In this document: positions 1 through 10,064 of the stretch, piece by piece
How positions within the stretch are numbered: position 1 is the stretch's first letter
Layout: every line of letters begins with the position of its first letter
Assembly (NCBI GenBank): GCA_023252195.1
Contig: JAHEXI010000001.1
Coordinates: forward strand, 310,001 to 374,000
Direction: 5' to 3'
Length of the DNA: 64,000 nt
Source of the DNA: Pseudonocardiales bacterium
Lineage (GTDB): Bacteria; Actinomycetota; Actinomycetes; Mycobacteriales; Pseudonocardiaceae
Made by a program: the position numbers and the translations under genes
Notes under the pieces: generated by a model
Databases searched by the model: none
Told to the model about the DNA's origin: nothing
What the model saw: only the letters and a program-made list of their open reading frames with translations

Positions 1-883
1 GCGCGATCGCGTCCGCAATCGCGAGTTTGGTGCCTGAACCGATCGCGAAATGTGTAGTGTGCGCGGCGTCACCCATGAGGGCCACGTTGTCGTAGTACCA
101 TTTGTCGTTGCTGATTCGCCGAAAGCTAAGCCACGGCGCTTTGTCGACGCCACGCGGCGCTCGATTGATTAATGAATAGTGATTCAAGTGGAGTTCGAAG
201 ATCTGTTCCAACAATTCGACGCTCTGGTCGGGTTCGAGCTCGTCGAAACCGAGGCCCGCCCAAGTCTCCGGCGAGCACTCGACGATGAGCGTGCTGGTCT
301 GCGCATCGAAGCAGTAGGCATGGAACCATATCCAGCCCGCTGCCGTCTCTTCGAATGCGAAAGTAAACGAGTCGAAAACCCGATTCGTGCCCAGCCAGAT
401 GTATTTGTTGCGGCCGACGTCGACATCTGTCTGGAAGTGATCGGAATGTAGCTGTCGTATCGAGCTGTTGACGCCGTCGCAAGCGACGATCAGGTCTGCA
501 TCCGGGAATTCGGAGAGATCCTTGACGTCACGTTCGAACTGAACATCGACGCCGAGGTCCCGCGCCCGGTCAACCAGGATGTCGAGCAAGCGCTTGCGGC
601 CGAGGCTGTATCCATATCCGCCGAGATACGCCTTGTGTTCACCGCGGATGTGTACTTCCTGACCGCCCCACAGCGCAGCCACTTCGTGTACTGCTCGAGC
701 ACTCACGGGATCATTTCGGTAGAGCTCGTCGAGTAGATCGTCCCAGAACACGACGCCCCAGCCGTATGTCACTCCAGCTGGGTTACGCTCGATGACGGTC
801 ACATCGTGACTTTTATTGCGCAACTTCGCCAAGACGGCGAAGTATAGACCCGCAGGTCCACCCCCCACGCAGACGATGTTCAT
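1..883 (-). CDS. FAD-dependent monooxygenase, anthraniloyl-CoA monooxygenase-like (C-terminus beyond window)
   Basis: Reading leftwards from the ATG at 883, the frame stays open to the window edge, so about 294 N-terminal residues are present. The start reads MNIVCVGGGPAGLYFA, a GxGxxG Rossmann FAD-binding motif, followed by VIERNPAG at the end of the second strand. A MGDAAHTTHF motif near the edge is the conserved GD motif that contacts FAD ribityl/phosphate in class A flavin monooxygenases. The protein is closely similar along its whole visible length to the next gene, so the two are tandem paralogues. The family includes the flavin domain of anthraniloyl-CoA and salicylyl-CoA hydroxylases, which act on aromatic CoA thioesters. 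The actual substrate cannot be read from sequence, and no CoA ligase or ring-cleavage gene is visible beside it. Confidence 0.85.
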   Translation of the reverse strand, partial: MNIVCVGGGPAGLYFAVLAKLRNKSHDVTVIERNPAGVTYGWGVVFWDDLLDELYRNDPVSARAVHEVAALWGGQEVHIRGEHKAYLGGYGYSLGRKRLLDILVDRARDLGVDVQFERDVKDLSEFPDADLIVACDGVNSSIRQLHSDHFQTDVDVGRNKYIWLGTNRVFDSFTFAFEETAAGWIWFHAYCFDAQTSTLIVECSPETWAGLGFDELEPDQSVELLEQIFELHLNHYSLINRAPRGVDKAPWLSFRRISNDKWYYDNVALMGDAAHTTHFAIGSGTKLAIADAIA

Positions 884-940
884 CTGTTCACGCGTCCCCT
901 GACTCGCTCAACTGCTACGAGCGCCTCGCCGGCGGTCCGG

Positions 941-2182
941 TTAAACCTCTTCCGATGCATAGATGGCCGGAGACACACCCCGGTGGGCATCAGCCAATTT
1001 CACCCGTCGACGGGCCCGAAGCCCGTGTCTCATGGCACTGATAGAACGCCGAAACTTTCGCAGCGTCGCAATTTGGGTGGCCAGGTGAAGTTGGTAACGC
1101 CACAGCGGATAATGTCCGCGACGTTTCCACAAAGAATAGGCGAACTGGGTGATCGGCAGGTCGATATAAGCCGGAACATTCTCGAACCACTCGATGCTAC
1201 CTTTGGCCGCGTCCTGCGCATCCGCTATCGCCGCCCGACGCTTGTCCGCATAATCATTGAGCGCCAACTGCAGGTCATCGTAAGCGCTCAGACTATCGGC
1301 GAGCCCGATTGCGTCCTCCATCGCAAGAGTGGTGCCCGACCCGATCGAGAAATGTGTGGTGTGCGCCGCATCACCCATGAGTGCGATGTTGTCGTGATAC
1401 CAGACGGTGTTGGTGATGCGCGTGAAATTAAGCCATGGAGTCTTGCCGAGATCGCGCATCGGGTTCATGAGCGAGTGGCCGTCGAGGTGATCTCGGAAGA
1501 TTCCTTCCAACAGCTTGAGACTCTCGTCGGGACCGAGCTCGTCGAGGCCGAGTCCCCGCCAGGTGTCGGGAGAACACTCGACGATGAACGTAGTCGTGTC
1601 GGCGCTGTAAGGGTATGAGTAGAACCAGATCCAGCCCGCTGCCGTCTCTTCGAACGCGAACATGAAGGAGTCGAACATCCGGTGGGTGCCAAGCCAGATG
1701 TACTTATTTCGGCCTAGCTCGCCGCCGGTCTGAAAATGGGCGCCGTGCAGTTTACGCACACGGCTGTTAGCGCCATCGCAGGCAATGATCAAGTCTGCGT
1801 CAGCGAGCTCAGATAAGTCGTTGACCTCACGCTGGAACTGAACATTCACACCGAGGTCGATCGCCCGCTGAGCCAGCAAATCGAGTAGATGCTTGCGGCC
1901 GATGGCGAAACCATACCCGCCGAGGTGAGCCCGCTGCTTGCCGCGTACATGCACTTCCTGGTTGCCCCAGGAGGCGGGATTGTCGAATATTTGTCGCGCG
2001 CTCTCCGGATCGTTGCGGTAAAGGCTGTCGAGCAGACCGTCCGAAAACGTGACGCCCCAACCGTACGTCACCCCAGCCGGGTTGCGTTCGATGACAGTGA
2101 TATCGTGATCGCGATTGCGTAGCTTCGCGGAGATGGCGAAGTACAGACCCGCAGGTCCGCCACCGACACACACGATTTTCAT
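941..2182 (-). CDS. FAD-dependent monooxygenase, anthraniloyl-CoA monooxygenase-like
   Basis: This 413-residue protein begins MKIVCVGGGPAGLYFA (Rossmann FAD-binding loop). It has ADLIIACDGANS around residue 140 (the DG motif) and MGDAAHTTHFSIGSG around residue 275 (the GD motif), the full set expected of a class A flavoprotein aromatic hydroxylase. It is shorter than the roughly 770-residue bifunctional salicylyl-CoA 5-hydroxylases because the C-terminal old-yellow-enzyme-like domain is absent. It lies 57 bp upstream of its paralogue in the same direction and probably shares a transcript with it. An aromatic or aromatic-CoA hydroxylation role is inferred from the family only. Confidence 0.88.
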   Translation of the reverse strand: MKIVCVGGGPAGLYFAISAKLRNRDHDITVIERNPAGVTYGWGVTFSDGLLDSLYRNDPESARQIFDNPASWGNQEVHVRGKQRAHLGGYGFAIGRKHLLDLLAQRAIDLGVNVQFQREVNDLSELADADLIIACDGANSRVRKLHGAHFQTGGELGRNKYIWLGTHRMFDSFMFAFEETAAGWIWFYSYPYSADTTTFIVECSPDTWRGLGLDELGPDESLKLLEGIFRDHLDGHSLMNPMRDLGKTPWLNFTRITNTVWYHDNIALMGDAAHTTHFSIGSGTTLAMEDAIGLADSLSAYDDLQLALNDYADKRRAAIADAQDAAKGSIEWFENVPAYIDLPITQFAYSLWKRRGHYPLWRYQLHLATQIATLRKFRRSISAMRHGLRARRRVKLADAHRGVSPAIYASEEV

Positions 2183-2242
2183 GTTTTCTCTTCCGCCTCC
2201 CTGATTTGACGGCGAGCGACTGCGTTGAGGAGCACTGCTTTA

Positions 2243-3406
2243 CTACCGCGACGACTCGTTGGTGCCACGCCGTCGAGACCCCCGGAGCAGACTTTTTAGG
2301 TCGGCAAACAACCGGCGGCCCGTCGCGGAGCGCCATGCGACATCGTAGACTGTTCGTAGCGCTGCCGGCCTGATCATTTCTACCGGCGTGGGGTAGCGGA
2401 ACGCGGTGCCCCCGAAAGTGATCTTCGGCTGATCGGCGGTCGGCACTGTGTCAGTGCTGCACTCGGTACCGTCCAGCAGCGCTGCGAGAGTTTCCGGACG
2501 CAGCCCACCGAAATCGAACCAACGGTAACCTTGCTGTTTCGCCCATTTGATCATTTCCCACCGGATGGCCGCTGGCACGCTGAGCCGCATCGCCTCGCCG
2601 GAGCGGTCGAAGCCGGACAGCCGACCACGGACCATATCGCCACATCCGGTCATCAGATCGGCAGCGACTGGGACACCGTTGACCTCGCCGACGTACAGCA
2701 CAGCACGGCCGGTGGCGGCCAGCTCCCGGTACAACGCCAGCATGTAGTCCAGCGGCAACGGGGTATAGCCCTGGTGTTGCGCCGAACTGGCCATCAGCTC
2801 AGCGAGGAGCGGAATGTCGCGTTCGTCTCCGACGCGGACCGTGACACCCCGAGACTCCCACCGGTTGGTCCACGACTTGAGCCGTTTGCCGAACCTGCTG
2901 CGGATCTCCGCCAAGTCGGCTGTCAAGTCGATCCGGATCGAGCCCTGTGGCGCGATGCCGGCCGACGACGGCCGGAATCCCCGGTGGCGTAGCTCATCGC
3001 TGGTGTCCTGGGCGCCTTCAGGCGGTTGGACGAACAGAATTCGCAGCCGCCGCCGACCCAGCCCCACGACCGCATCGACCAGTGCGCGCTGGACGTCGGC
3101 GGCAGCCGCGGTGTCGGGTGCCACCAGTGGACCGTAAGGAAGGTAACCGACCACACCCAACACGGGTACCCGTCGGGTCAAGATCTGCGCCCCACCGACC
3201 AGTTCGCCGTCGCGGTATGCCAGCAGATACAGCGGAGTGAAGCCGACCCGGCCACGTAACCCCGCCCAGACGGAGAGCTGTGTGACGTCGGTGCCCGGTG
3301 TGCGATCCACCAGCAGGTCCCACGCACGCAGCGCGTCGGGGCCGGGATCTTCGCGCGCTACCACGTCGACGTGCCCGCCGGGACTGACGTCGTGGCTCGT
3401 CCACAT
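2243..3406 (-). CDS. FemAB/FemX-like GNAT-fold peptidyltransferase family protein
   Basis: I take the ATG at 3406 as start (387 residues, beginning MWTSHDVSPGG). The frame remains open upstream to 3793 but that part is low-complexity and overlaps the amt promoter. The body shows the two-GNAT-domain layout of the peptidoglycan-bridge (FemAB/FemX) family. An N-terminal acceptor domain contains LVGGAQILTRRVPVLGVVGY, a central segment reads FGKRLKSWTNRWESRGVTVR, and the C-terminal GNAT core has GYRWFDFGG near residue 310. Family members move amino acids from aminoacyl-tRNA or similar donors onto lipid II or other acceptors; in actinomycetes the acceptor is often unknown. It diverges from amt. Another in-frame ATG at 3457 is possible. 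Confidence 0.75.
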   Translation of the reverse strand: MWTSHDVSPGGHVDVVAREDPGPDALRAWDLLVDRTPGTDVTQLSVWAGLRGRVGFTPLYLLAYRDGELVGGAQILTRRVPVLGVVGYLPYGPLVAPDTAAAADVQRALVDAVVGLGRRRLRILFVQPPEGAQDTSDELRHRGFRPSSAGIAPQGSIRIDLTADLAEIRSRFGKRLKSWTNRWESRGVTVRVGDERDIPLLAELMASSAQHQGYTPLPLDYMLALYRELAATGRAVLYVGEVNGVPVAADLMTGCGDMVRGRLSGFDRSGEAMRLSVPAAIRWEMIKWAKQQGYRWFDFGGLRPETLAALLDGTECSTDTVPTADQPKITFGGTAFRYPTPVEMIRPAALRTVYDVAWRSATGRRLFADLKSLLRGSRRRGTNESSR

Positions 3407-3410
3407 GCCG

Positions 3411-3455
3411 GCTCGATCCTGTGGTGCTCGATCCCGTGGTGCTCGATCCTGTGCC
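3411..3455. repeat. 15-bp tandem repeat, three copies
   Basis: Three consecutive 15-bp units beginning GCTCGATCC(T/C)GTGGT lie just upstream of the likely start of the FemAB-like gene. Only single-base differences separate the units. If translation began further upstream, the repeat would encode a degenerate five-residue repeat (RAP-R/Q-D). Confidence 0.8.
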
Positions 3456-3709
3456 ATCGGGCGTGCCGTCGCGTTCCGGGTCCCCATCCCCATCATCATG
3501 CCGACTCCGGGCCACGACCCGAGTGCTCGCACATCACTCACCCCCAGTAGTGAAGGAGCCAACCCCCTGCTGCTGTGCTTCGGCTCCCCGCCGACCCGAT
3601 CACCCTCAGCTATGTTGTCGCCACCACCCGCTCCGCCGTTACTCGACGTTGCCTCGATAGGCCGCGAACGCGGCCCGGTCGGCGCCGGTGAGTACAGCGC
3701 CGCACGGCA

Positions 3710-3730
3710 GTAACCAACCGGGACGCATAA
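3710..3730 (+). promoter_or_regulatory. Candidate GlnR box and -10 element of amt
   Basis: GTAAC at 3710-3714, six bases, then GGACG at 3721-3725 approximates the actinobacterial GlnR pattern gTnAC-n6-GaAAC. CATAAT at 3725-3730 sits 7-8 bp before the ATG at 3738 and resembles a -10 hexamer. There is no spaced ribosome-binding site, so the transcript may be leaderless. This is a pattern match only. Confidence 0.35.
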
Positions 3731-3737
3731 TCCGGAG

Positions 3738-5380
<1,643 letters not shown>

Positions 5381-5444
5381 CGCAGACCACCGCCGAGGAT
5401 CTCGTCTGGGCCCGCACGCTGAATGCGCAGAAAGCGGAAAGCGG

Positions 5445-6773
5445 TCAGAAGGTGATCGCCTGGGCAGGGTCGGACAGCAGGGTGCCGATGTGGGCTAGGA
5501 ACTGGGAGCCTTGTTGGCCGTCTACCACGCGGTGGTCTACGGAGAGCGCTAGTTGGCAGACTTTGCGGGCCACCACGGCACCGTTCACCACCCAGGGCAT
5601 GTCGCGGATGGTGCCCAGCGCGAGGATCGCCGACTCGCCCGGGTTGAGGATCGGCGTGCCGGTGTCGATCCCGAAGACGCCGATGTTGGTGATGGTGATC
5701 GTCCCGCCGAGCATGTCACCCGGAGCGGTGCGTCCCTCCCGAGCCGATACCGCCAGGTCGTCCAGCGCGACGGCGAGGTCGCGCAGTGGCATCCGGTCGG
5801 CGTTGCGGATCTTGGGCACCACCAGCCCGCGCGGCGTGGCGGCGGCGATCCCGAGGTGCACGTAGTCGAAGTAGATGATCTCGCCGGTGTCCTCGTCCCA
5901 GCTGGCGTTGACCTCCGGGGTTCGCCGCGACGCGAGGCATACCGCTCGGGCGGCGAACGCCAGCGGGGACAGCTTGATGTCCCGGAACTGTGGTTGTGCC
6001 GTCAACCGGGCCCGCAGCTCCATCATCGGCGTGACGTCGACGGTGAGAAACATCGTGACGTGCGGCGCGGTGAACGCCGAGGTCACCACCGCCGCCGCGG
6101 TGGCCTTGCGCACGCCGCGGACGGTCTCCCGCCGCTGCCCAGAAACGGACCCAGCGCCAGACTCAGCGCCGGCCCCAAGGCCGGACCACCCAGCGGAGCC
6201 GGACCAAGCGGCCGAGCCGGCACCGCCATTGTCGACGACCTGGGCGGCGCGCTCCACGTCCTCCCGGGTGATCACCCCACCGGCTGCCGAACCGGACACT
6301 GTCCGCAGGTCGATCCCCAGCTCCTTGGCCAGCTTGCGCACCGGTGGTTTGGCCAGCGGCACCAATCCGGCTCCGGCAGCGGCAGCGGGCGGGGGGGCCG
6401 GCGTGGCCGTGCGCGGCCGGCGGGCCACGGTCGCGGTCCGCGGGCCATAACCGACCAGGGTCGTGATTCGCCCGCTGGGGCCTTCCTCGCCGATCGCACC
6501 CGCCGGGGCCGGTCCGATCGCACCCGCCGGTTCGGCGCCGGTTTCGATGGCGATGATCGGGGTGCCGACGGCTACCGTGGCACCAGGTTCGACGAACAGC
6601 TGGCTGACCACCCCGGCGTAGGGGCTGGGCAGCTCGACGGCCGCCTTGGCGGTCTCGATGTCGACGATGATCTGGTTGACGGTGACGGTGTCCCCGGGCG
6701 CGACGTGCCAACTGAGGATCTCCGCCTCAGTGAGGCCTTCGCCGACGTCGGGCAGCGCGAAGATGCTGGCCAT
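5445..6773 (-). CDS. bkdC: Branched-chain 2-oxoacid dehydrogenase E2 (dihydrolipoyl acyltransferase)
   Basis: With the ATG at 6773 (MASIFALPDVGEGLTEAEIL) the protein is 442 residues. Residues 1-80 form one lipoyl domain with the lipoylated lysine in DIETAKAAVELPSP. An Ala/Pro/Gly-rich linker follows. A peripheral-subunit-binding domain contains KLAKELGIDLRTVSGSAAGG. The C-terminal CoA-dependent acyltransferase domain ends with LSVDHRVVDGQQG, which contains the catalytic HxxxDG. It accepts the acyl group from E1 and passes it to CoA. It starts 5 bp after the E1beta stop, completing an E1alpha-E1beta-E2 operon. No E3 is nearby. The single lipoyl domain and split E1 favour a BCKDH complex over pyruvate dehydrogenase, although the substrate is inferred. 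Confidence 0.9.
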   Translation of the reverse strand: MASIFALPDVGEGLTEAEILSWHVAPGDTVTVNQIIVDIETAKAAVELPSPYAGVVSQLFVEPGATVAVGTPIIAIETGAEPAGAIGPAPAGAIGEEGPSGRITTLVGYGPRTATVARRPRTATPAPPPAAAAGAGLVPLAKPPVRKLAKELGIDLRTVSGSAAGGVITREDVERAAQVVDNGGAGSAAWSGSAGWSGLGAGAESGAGSVSGQRRETVRGVRKATAAAVVTSAFTAPHVTMFLTVDVTPMMELRARLTAQPQFRDIKLSPLAFAARAVCLASRRTPEVNASWDEDTGEIIYFDYVHLGIAAATPRGLVVPKIRNADRMPLRDLAVALDDLAVSAREGRTAPGDMLGGTITITNIGVFGIDTGTPILNPGESAILALGTIRDMPWVVNGAVVARKVCQLALSVDHRVVDGQQGSQFLAHIGTLLSDPAQAITF

Positions 6774-6778
6774 CGCAG

Positions 6779-7771
6779 TCAGTACGCCAGCACGCGATCG
6801 ACGGCATCGAGCACCCGGTCCAGATCGGGCAAGTAGTCCTCCTCGCACTTCGCGGGTGGGTACGGCGTGTCGAACCCAGTCACCCGCAGTACCGGTGCCG
6901 CCAGCGAGTAGAAGCATTCCTGGGATACCCGAGCGGCCACTTCAGAGGTTAGCGAGACCTCGCTGGGCGCCTCGGACACGCAGATCAACCGTCCGGTGCG
7001 GCGCACCGAATCGAACACCGGAACCAGGTCCAGTGGGGACAACGTGCGCAGGTCGATCACCTCGAGGGTGTGGCCGTCCTGCTCAGCGACAGTCGCGGCA
7101 TCCAGCACGGTGCGCACCGTCGGCCCGTAGGTCACTACCGTCGCGGTCGTCCCGGTGCGCAGCACCCGGGAGCGAAACAGCGGCAGCGGCGGCATCGCGA
7201 GGTCCAGCGGTGCCTTGTCCCAGTACCGCCGCTTGGGCTCGAAGAAGATCACCGGGTCGTCGCAGGCGATCGCCTGCTGGATCATCCAGTAGGCGTCGAC
7301 CGGGTTGGCGCAGGCGACGACCTTCAGGCCAGGGGTGTGCGCGAAATAGGACTCTGGGGACTCCGAATGATGCTCGACGGCGCCGATACCGCCGCCGTGC
7401 GGGATGCGCACCACCACCGGCATCGGCAGCTTGCCCTGCGAGCGGTAGTGCAGCTTGGCGAGCTGGGAGACAATCTGGTCGAAGCCAGGAAAGACAAATC
7501 CATCAAATTGGATCTCGCAGACCGGACGGTAGCCCCGGACCGCGAGCCCGACCGCCGTGCCGATGATTCCGGACTCGCCCAGCGGGGTATCGAAGACCCG
7601 CTGCTCGCCGAAGTCCTTCTGCAGCCCATCGGTGATCCGGAAGACACCGCCGAGCCGGCCGACGTCCTCACCCATCACCAGGACCTTGCGGTCGGCCTCC
7701 ATCGCGGCCCGCAGGCCCTGGTTGAGGCCCTTAGCCAAGGTGATCGTCTGCGGCACGTCGGTGCCGGCCAT
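6779..7771 (-). CDS. bkdB: 2-oxoacid dehydrogenase E1 component, beta subunit
   Basis: This 330-residue protein is a standard E1beta. It has KVLVMGEDVGRLGGVFRIT near residue 30, DTPLGESGIIGTAVGLAVRG (TPP-site glutamate region) near 60, and a transketolase C-terminal domain with LRVTGFDTPYPP. Together with E1alpha it decarboxylates branched-chain 2-oxoacids on thiamine diphosphate and acylates the E2 lipoyl group. Its ATG overlaps the E1alpha stop by one base (TGATG), so the subunits are translationally coupled. Confidence 0.92.
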   Translation of the reverse strand: MAGTDVPQTITLAKGLNQGLRAAMEADRKVLVMGEDVGRLGGVFRITDGLQKDFGEQRVFDTPLGESGIIGTAVGLAVRGYRPVCEIQFDGFVFPGFDQIVSQLAKLHYRSQGKLPMPVVVRIPHGGGIGAVEHHSESPESYFAHTPGLKVVACANPVDAYWMIQQAIACDDPVIFFEPKRRYWDKAPLDLAMPPLPLFRSRVLRTGTTATVVTYGPTVRTVLDAATVAEQDGHTLEVIDLRTLSPLDLVPVFDSVRRTGRLICVSEAPSEVSLTSEVAARVSQECFYSLAAPVLRVTGFDTPYPPAKCEEDYLPDLDRVLDAVDRVLAY

Positions 7772-9015
7772 CAGGAAGCACCGCCGACGTCAGTGAACGA
7801 CGCGTGGTAAGCCAGGTAATCGTCACGCTCGGCGTCGACCGTAGGCGTCGGTTCGGCGTAGACCTTCGAGAAGATCCGCTCCGGGCCGGGGGCGGGCATC
7901 GAAATACAGTAGTTGCGCAGCCGAACGGCCAGCTCGTCGGCCTCGGCTGCCAAGCCGTCGAAGAACTCCGACTCCGCGAGCCCCTCCCTCACCAGGTGTA
8001 CCCGCAGCCGCTCAAGAGGATCTTTGAGCTTCCATTCCTCCAACTCGCCGGCGACCTGGTAGCGGGTGGGGTCGTCGGAAGTGGTGTGCGCGTCCATCCG
8101 GTACGTGCAGGCCTCGATCAAGATCGGGCCATTGCCGGTGCGGCACTCGCGCAGCGCCCAGCGGGTGACGGCCAGGGTGGCCAGCACGTCGTTGCCGTCC
8201 ACCCGGATCCCGGGAAAGCCGTAGCCGCGGGCCCGTTGGTACAGCGGTACCCGGGTCTGACGATCCAGCGATGCGGAGATCGCCCACTGGTTATTCTGGC
8301 AGAAGAACACCACCGGCGCGTCGTAGACGGCGGCCCAGACGAAGCCCTCGTGTACGTCGCCCTGAGAGGTGGCGCCGTCGCCGAAAAAGCAGATCGTGGC
8401 CTCCGCGTTCTGCGCGTCGCCGATCTTTCCATCCAGCCGCTGCCCCATTGCGTAGCCGGTGGCGTGCAGGCACTGGTTGGGGATCACGATGGTGTAGAGC
8501 TGGAACCCGGTACCGATCGGATCCCACGAGCCTTGATCGACTCCGCGGAAGATGCCGAAGATCTCGGTGGGATCCACCCCACGACACCACGCGACGCCGT
8601 GCTCGCGGTAGGACGGGAAGGCCATGTCCTGCGGGGTCATCGCGCGACCAGCACCGATCTGGGCGGCCTCCTGGCCCAGCAACGGCGCCCACAGACCGAG
8701 CTCGCCTTGGCGCTGCAGCGCTTTGGCCTCCCGATCGGCCCGGCGGACCAGCACCATGTCGCGATACAGCGACTGCAGCTCCGCGGGGGAGATCTCCAGC
8801 TCGAACTGCGGGTGCGAGACCCGCTGCCCCTCAGGGGTCAACAGCTGGACCAGGTCCTCACCCTCGCTGGTGGCGCGTAGTCCCGCGATCACCTGCTCCG
8901 GCGTGTGCGAACCGTCGATGTCCATCGCGGTACCGACGAGGGAATCCGGTAACCCAACGGGCCCCGCGACGGGTACGGGGCTGGAGTGAGACGAGGGGGG
9001 ATTGCGGGATGGCAT
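7771..9015 (-). CDS. bkdA: 2-oxoacid dehydrogenase E1 component, alpha subunit
   Basis: This 414-residue protein carries the thiamine-diphosphate motif starting GDGATSQGDVHEGFVWAAVY and ending in QNNQWAIS, the GDG-x(n)-NN signature. It also has YRMDAHTTSDDPTRY, the phosphorylation-loop-like HTTSDDPT segment common to BCKDH E1alpha. The start is supported by a GGAG sequence about seven bases upstream. A hydrophilic Ser/Pro-rich stretch of about 30 residues precedes the conserved domain. It is the first gene of the bkdABC operon and probably supplies branched acyl-CoA from valine, leucine and isoleucine. Confidence 0.92.
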   Translation of the reverse strand: MPSRNPPSSHSSPVPVAGPVGLPDSLVGTAMDIDGSHTPEQVIAGLRATSEGEDLVQLLTPEGQRVSHPQFELEISPAELQSLYRDMVLVRRADREAKALQRQGELGLWAPLLGQEAAQIGAGRAMTPQDMAFPSYREHGVAWCRGVDPTEIFGIFRGVDQGSWDPIGTGFQLYTIVIPNQCLHATGYAMGQRLDGKIGDAQNAEATICFFGDGATSQGDVHEGFVWAAVYDAPVVFFCQNNQWAISASLDRQTRVPLYQRARGYGFPGIRVDGNDVLATLAVTRWALRECRTGNGPILIEACTYRMDAHTTSDDPTRYQVAGELEEWKLKDPLERLRVHLVREGLAESEFFDGLAAEADELAVRLRNYCISMPAPGPERIFSKVYAEPTPTVDAERDDYLAYHASFTDVGGAS

Positions 9016-9061
9016 CGGGCATCTCCTTCACCCGCAATCCTGGCACGGGTATTCGCGATCG

Positions 9062-9907
9062 TCACACAGTACGGACCTGGGGTGGCGGCGGCGCAGGGTC
9101 CTGGCGCCGCTTGTGCAAGAGGGCTCCCGTGGCGCCGAACAGGCCGTCCAGTACTTGCTTCGCCCGGTAGAGGTCCGCGTTGATCTCCTCGCGCAACCTG
9201 GACAGTTGATGCACCTCGTGCGCGCTGGACTGCTCCCGCGCCCGCGCGGCGTCGGTCGCCGCTGCGACCAGCCGCTGCGCCTGCGCGTTGGCCTGCGCAA
9301 CGCGCTGCTCCGCCTCGGCCTTAGCCTGCGCGGTAAGCTGCGCCGCCTCGGCGTGGGCCGCAGCGCCCACCTCGTCGGCGTCGGCGCGCGCTGCGGTGAA
9401 CAACTGGTCCGCTTGCTGCGTGACCGCTGTGCGGATCTGGTCGGCCTCGGTCCGCGCCTGCGCCCGGAGCTGTTCGCATTCCCGGTTCACTTCTTGGCGA
9501 GTCTGCTCCAGCTCCTGGCGGGCACTGTCGAGCTCAGACCACCGCTGCTGCAGTGCGCTCTCCTGCTCGGCGGCATGCGCTCGGGCCTGCTCGACCAGCG
9601 TCAGCGCCGCTGCGTCGGCCTGGCTGCGGACTTCCCACGCCTCGTCCTCGGCCAGCTTGAGGATCTTCTCGACCCGCGCTCCGAAGTTCGAGTCGCCCGA
9701 TGGTTCGCCCGCGGGTGTCGAGCGCGCCTTGCTCAGCGCATCCTCCAGCAGCGCGGCCCGCTCGCTGGCCGCCCGGAGCGCGTTGTCCGCGACGGTCAGC
9801 TCAGCCCCGAGAAACCGCAACCGCTCGTCCACCTGCCGCTTGTCGTAACCCCGCAGCACGACGTCGAAAGCTGCGTCCTTGAAGTCCTTGCGGTCCAAGC
9901 GGTCCAT
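9062..9907 (-). CDS. DivIVA-domain coiled-coil protein
   Basis: This 281-residue protein begins with a short DivIVA-type domain (FDVVLRGYDKRQVDERLRFL, residues 14-33). From about residue 40 to 250 it is a long Ala/Glu/Gln/Arg-rich coiled coil, with heptad-like repeats such as QAKAEAEQRVAQANAQAQRL. The C-terminus is a short Pro-rich tail. DivIVA proteins mark negatively curved membrane at poles and septa. This is not the canonical wag31, which normally sits beside the ylm/ftsZ cluster; the family contains many such paralogues. It is divergent from the LCP gene, which suggests a cell-envelope connection. Confidence 0.8.
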   Translation of the reverse strand: MDRLDRKDFKDAAFDVVLRGYDKRQVDERLRFLGAELTVADNALRAASERAALLEDALSKARSTPAGEPSGDSNFGARVEKILKLAEDEAWEVRSQADAAALTLVEQARAHAAEQESALQQRWSELDSARQELEQTRQEVNRECEQLRAQARTEADQIRTAVTQQADQLFTAARADADEVGAAAHAEAAQLTAQAKAEAEQRVAQANAQAQRLVAAATDAARAREQSSAHEVHQLSRLREEINADLYRAKQVLDGLFGATGALLHKRRQDPAPPPPQVRTV

Positions 9908-10064
9908 GCATACCTCCCCGACGGTGGTGAGGCATTTTTACACTTGGTCACAAAAAGGCGACCATCAGGTCAACGGTTTCGACAATTGCCCGCAACCACC
10001 GGGCCTCGGGCACGGCTATCCTCGCCGCAAACGCCCGCAGGCACCGACCCACAGGAGACCAACG

